A stretch of DNA of 64,000 nucleotides from Cellulophaga omnivescoria. GTDB taxonomy: Bacteria > Bacteroidota > Bacteroidia > Flavobacteriales > Flavobacteriaceae. Where the stretch lies: NCBI RefSeq assembly GCF_001999725.1, contig NZ_MDDP01000010.1, forward strand, positions 124,001 to 188,000. The letters run 5' to 3'. Shown here piece by piece: positions 61,732-64,000 of the stretch. A program made the translations under genes and the position numbers. Under the pieces are notes generated by a model. The model made no database searches. It was not told the DNA's origin and saw nothing but the letters and a program-made list of their open reading frames with translations. Each line of letters opens with the position of its first letter. Within the stretch, counting starts at the first letter, position 1.

Positions 61732-62868
61732 TTAATCTAAATCTACCCAAATATTTCCTTTTTGGTGAGACGTTACACTACTTTGTATAAAGTTTAGTCC
61801 GCGCACACCGTCTAACATTGTAGGAAATTCACCGTCATTATATTCTTCTCCTCTTACGGCTCTGGCTACACCTAAATAGATATTTGCCATAGCATCAAAA
61901 ATACCTTCTGGGTGTCCTGGAGGTAACTTTGTTCCGTCTAAAGATAAATCAGAGTTATAAGCGTGACCAGGTTTGTAAACCTGTAAAGGCTTGTCGTCAC
62001 TCATAACATATAAGTAATTTGGATTTTCTTGCTCCCACTTTAATCCACCTTTGTTACCATAAATTTTAATGGTAAGTCCGTTTTCTTCACCAGTGGCTAT
62101 TTGGCTAGCTCTTATTATGCCCTTTGCATTACTGTTAAAGCGTACAAGTGCTGTACCATCAATATCCATTTTATTATCTTCGTACAAATAGTTTAAATCT
62201 GATAATAAAGATTTTATTTGCATACCAGTTGTGTACTCTATCATGTTAAACGCATGTACTCCAATATCTCCCATACAACAACTAATTCCAGATTTTTCTG
62301 GGTCTAATCGCCAAGTGCTTGTTCTTTTATCTTTTTCATGTATTATAGGGTTTATCCAACCTTGGTAGTATTGTGCATCTACCTTTTGGATGTTTCCTAT
62401 GGCCCCAGCTTTTATCATTTCACGCATTTGGCGCACCATAGGGTAGCCTGTATAGGTATGTGTAACTGCAAAAATAGTACCTGCTTTTTCTAGTGTAGCC
62501 TGTAAAATTTTAGCTTCTTCATAAGTGGTTGTCATTGGTTTTTCACAAATAACATGAAATCCATTCTCTAATAGCTTTTTTGCCATAGGAAAATGTAAAA
62601 AGTTAGGTGTAAGTATAGAGCAAACCTGTATTCTTTCTTCGGTTGGTAATTTTAACTCTTCTTCAATTAAGGTGTCAAAGTCTTTATATATTCTGTTTGT
62701 AGGAATATCTATTTGCTTTGCAAAGTTTAAACTATCCTGTAAATTAGGGTTAAAAACAGCGCCCGTAATTTGGTAATTATCATTAATAAATGAAGCTACC
62801 CTGTGTAAAACACCAATTAAAGAATCTCCGCCGCCGCCTAGTATTCCTAGTCTTATTTTTTTACTCAT
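61732..62868 (-). CDS. Gfo/Idh/MocA-family sugar oxidoreductase
   Basis: NAD(P)-dependent sugar dehydrogenase, 378 residues, no signal peptide. Rossmann motif GILGGGG (8-14), the EKP motif with Glu109-Lys110-Pro111 (CEKPMTTT) and the GDIGVHAFN segment with the catalytic His region. In 3-keto-glycoside pathways this family performs oxidation at C3. It follows the lipoprotein isomerase gene by 20 bases and is thus in the same unit. Confidence 0.93.
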   Translation of the reverse strand: MSKKIRLGILGGGGDSLIGVLHRVASFINDNYQITGAVFNPNLQDSLNFAKQIDIPTNRIYKDFDTLIEEELKLPTEERIQVCSILTPNFLHFPMAKKLLENGFHVICEKPMTTTYEEAKILQATLEKAGTIFAVTHTYTGYPMVRQMREMIKAGAIGNIQKVDAQYYQGWINPIIHEKDKRTSTWRLDPEKSGISCCMGDIGVHAFNMIEYTTGMQIKSLLSDLNYLYEDNKMDIDGTALVRFNSNAKGIIRASQIATGEENGLTIKIYGNKGGLKWEQENPNYLYVMSDDKPLQVYKPGHAYNSDLSLDGTKLPPGHPEGIFDAMANIYLGVARAVRGEEYNDGEFPTMLDGVRGLNFIQSSVTSHQKGNIWVDLD

Positions 62869-62888
62869 ACAAGTGTTTTTTTAATTTT

Positions 62889-63875
62889 TTATTTTAAGTT
62901 TTTTGCAGCATTAACTAATAAATCTCTTGTTGCAATAATACCTTCTTCTTCACCTTTTTCATCACCTTCATACTCAACACCAATAAACCCTGTGTAACCT
63001 GCATCTTTTACTATTTGTAGCATTTTCGCATAGTCAATTTTAGTTTCGTTACCTTCAGCATCAAAATTATAAGACTTTGCGCTAACAGCTTTTGCATAAG
63101 GCATTAACTCAGTAACACCTTTGTAGTTGTCATACATTTCTTCACAGCCTTCTTCTGATTTTTTTATGCAAAAGTTTCCAAAATCTGGTAGTGTGCCTAC
63201 GTTATCCATATTAACTTGGCTCATAACTTCTGATAGTAGTTTGCCATTAGAAGATAAACCACCGTGGTTTTCTACAATAACATTAATGTTATGTTCTTTG
63301 GCAAAAGTACCAAGTTGTTTTAATCCGTCTATAGAACTAGTAACCCATTCTTGTTCATTAGTAGAGCCCGATAAATTTACGCGTATGGCGTGACAGCCCA
63401 TTTCTGCTGCTGCTTTAACCCATTTGTAATGATTTTCTACTGCTTTTTTGCGTTCGGTTTTATCTGCCAATGCAAGGTCTCCTTGACCATCAATCATGAT
63501 CAATACATTTGTCATTCCGTGTTTTTTTGCAGCTTCGTTAGATTTTGCAATAAATTGCGCCATAGCTTCATCAGAATAGTTTGCTTCTTTAACATCATTA
63601 TACAGGGCGCTAACATATTCTAAGCCAGTAAAACCAAGGCTTTTAGCTTTTTCTGCAAAATCATAAGGATTGCCACCATCAAAAACTTGTTTGTGTAAAG
63701 ACCATTGCGCTAATGATAATTTAAAAAATGGTTTTTGCTCTTCGGTGTTGGTTACTGCAACTTCTTCTTTTGCTTCTTCATTTTTTTTAGGAGCATCCTT
63801 ACAAGATGCAAAACAAAAAACAAGTAAAATTAATGGGTATTTAACACTCTGTTTAACTAGTTTTTTAACTTTCAT
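62889..63875 (-). CDS. Lipoprotein TIM-barrel sugar isomerase/epimerase-like protein
   Basis: 328 residues. An N-terminal lipoprotein signal (FASC, Cys25) and an acidic linker (NEEAKEEVAVTNTEEQ) precede an AP-endonuclease-2-type barrel: LSLAQWSLHKQVFDGGNPYDFA, IRVNLSGSTNE, VIVENHGGLS, TLPDFGNFCI, FIGVEYEGDEKG carry the expected acidic and His metal ligands. Export of such a barrel is unusual: it places the step in the periplasm with the DUF1080 lipoproteins. It heads the unit with the dehydrogenase. A 16-bp perfect palindrome lies 35 bases upstream. Confidence 0.9.
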   Translation of the reverse strand: MKVKKLVKQSVKYPLILLVFCFASCKDAPKKNEEAKEEVAVTNTEEQKPFFKLSLAQWSLHKQVFDGGNPYDFAEKAKSLGFTGLEYVSALYNDVKEANYSDEAMAQFIAKSNEAAKKHGMTNVLIMIDGQGDLALADKTERKKAVENHYKWVKAAAEMGCHAIRVNLSGSTNEQEWVTSSIDGLKQLGTFAKEHNINVIVENHGGLSSNGKLLSEVMSQVNMDNVGTLPDFGNFCIKKSEEGCEEMYDNYKGVTELMPYAKAVSAKSYNFDAEGNETKIDYAKMLQIVKDAGYTGFIGVEYEGDEKGEEEGIIATRDLLVNAAKNLK

Positions 63876-63909
63876 TTTTTAGATATTTAATTTTTAGGAA
63901 TTTACATCA

Positions 63910-63925
63910 ACTATAACGTTATAGT
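63910..63925. promoter_or_regulatory. 16-bp palindrome upstream of the sugar unit, candidate LacI/GntR-type operator
   Basis: ACTATAACGTTATAGT is a perfect palindrome with a central CG, the form of many LacI-family operators. It sits 35 bases before the minus-strand sugar isomerase gene and overlaps a TATAGTTG that could be its degenerate -7 element. In AT-rich DNA such palindromes also occur by chance. Confidence 0.35.
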
Positions 63926-63971
63926 ACGTTACCCTCAATATTTATAGGGTTTAAATGTAGAAAATTTATTT

Positions 63972-63979
63972 TATATTTG
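63972..63979 (+). promoter_or_regulatory. Possible promoter -7 element for a gene beyond the window
   Basis: TATATTTG, exact consensus, faces right out of the window; no gene is visible after it in the last 21 bases. Confidence 0.4.
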
Positions 63980-64000
63980 AGAAAATTATGAAATAAACAA

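Noticed and set aside
1-64000. CRISPR arrays, insertion sequences, rRNA genes, replication origin
   Set aside because: No regularly spaced repeats, transposase motifs, rRNA-like sequence or DnaA-box cluster was seen on either strand.

Overview
This window is AT-rich DNA from a member of the Bacteroidota, most likely a marine Flavobacteriaceae. The evidence is the SusC/SusD pair, several TonB-dependent receptors with a carboxypeptidase-like N-terminal domain, many short lipoprotein signal peptides, DUF1080 lipoproteins, flavobacterial gene sets (DUF3078 protein, PiT-PhoU fusion, 76-residue FeoA) and repeated Bacteroidota promoters of the form TTG-N17-22-TAnnTTTG. There are no rRNA genes, CRISPR arrays, prophage genes or insertion sequences. 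No gene-free stretch exceeds 300 bases. The left edge cuts an RND pump gene, and the right edge lies just upstream of an unseen gene.

Layout. 1-3.6 kb: end of an RND efflux operon (permease, outer-membrane factor). 3.7-7.5 kb: a 41-residue membrane peptide, Kdo transferase, a DegT-type aminotransferase and GalE (cell-surface sugars). 7.5-11.1 kb: an unknown 121-residue protein, an orphan NtrY-like histidine kinase, a crotonase and a lipoprotein. 11.1-20.2 kb: a giant metallophosphoesterase/beta-barrel protein with a possible kinase-like middle, an HD-Pycsar-effector-type membrane protein, a GAF protein, a second metallophosphoesterase and a coiled-coil lipoprotein. 20.2-22.2 kb: a compact restriction-modification pair whose C5 methyltransferase carries an N-terminal helix-turn-helix domain. 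22.2-27.0 kb: FeoB, FeoA, SCO1-type copper chaperone, RseP and tRNA-Asn. 27.2-34.5 kb: unknown gene, small membrane protein, TetR regulator and a TetR-operator-linked set of secreted phosphodiesterase, SusC and SusD.

34.7-51.2 kb is largely housekeeping: MORN protein, TonB receptor, AspS, ClC channel, cold-shock protein, TadA, Dxs, DUF3078 protein, dGTPase, then a phosphate-type porin followed by a PiT-PhoU phosphate transporter. 51.3-58.2 kb: secreted proteins of unknown function, a zinc metalloprotease gene interrupted by an in-frame UGA where Trp is expected, a lipoprotein behind a GC-rich operator-like palindrome, and the yicC-gmk-nadD operon. 58.3-63.9 kb: two minus-strand units (two DUF1080 lipoproteins, two TIM-barrel isomerase-like proteins, one Gfo/Idh/MocA dehydrogenase) that look like an oxidative 3-keto-sugar breakdown pathway, split by an oppositely oriented ASCH gene.

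The observations most worth a second look are the tri-partite phosphoesterase/kinase-like/barrel protein, the HD-PycTM fusion without a partner cyclase, the HTH-fused methyltransferase with its unassigned endonuclease, the UGA-interrupted protease, the TetR operator in front of the SusCD set, and the split 3-keto-sugar cluster. Several start codons were moved from the longest open frame for reasons given in each entry.
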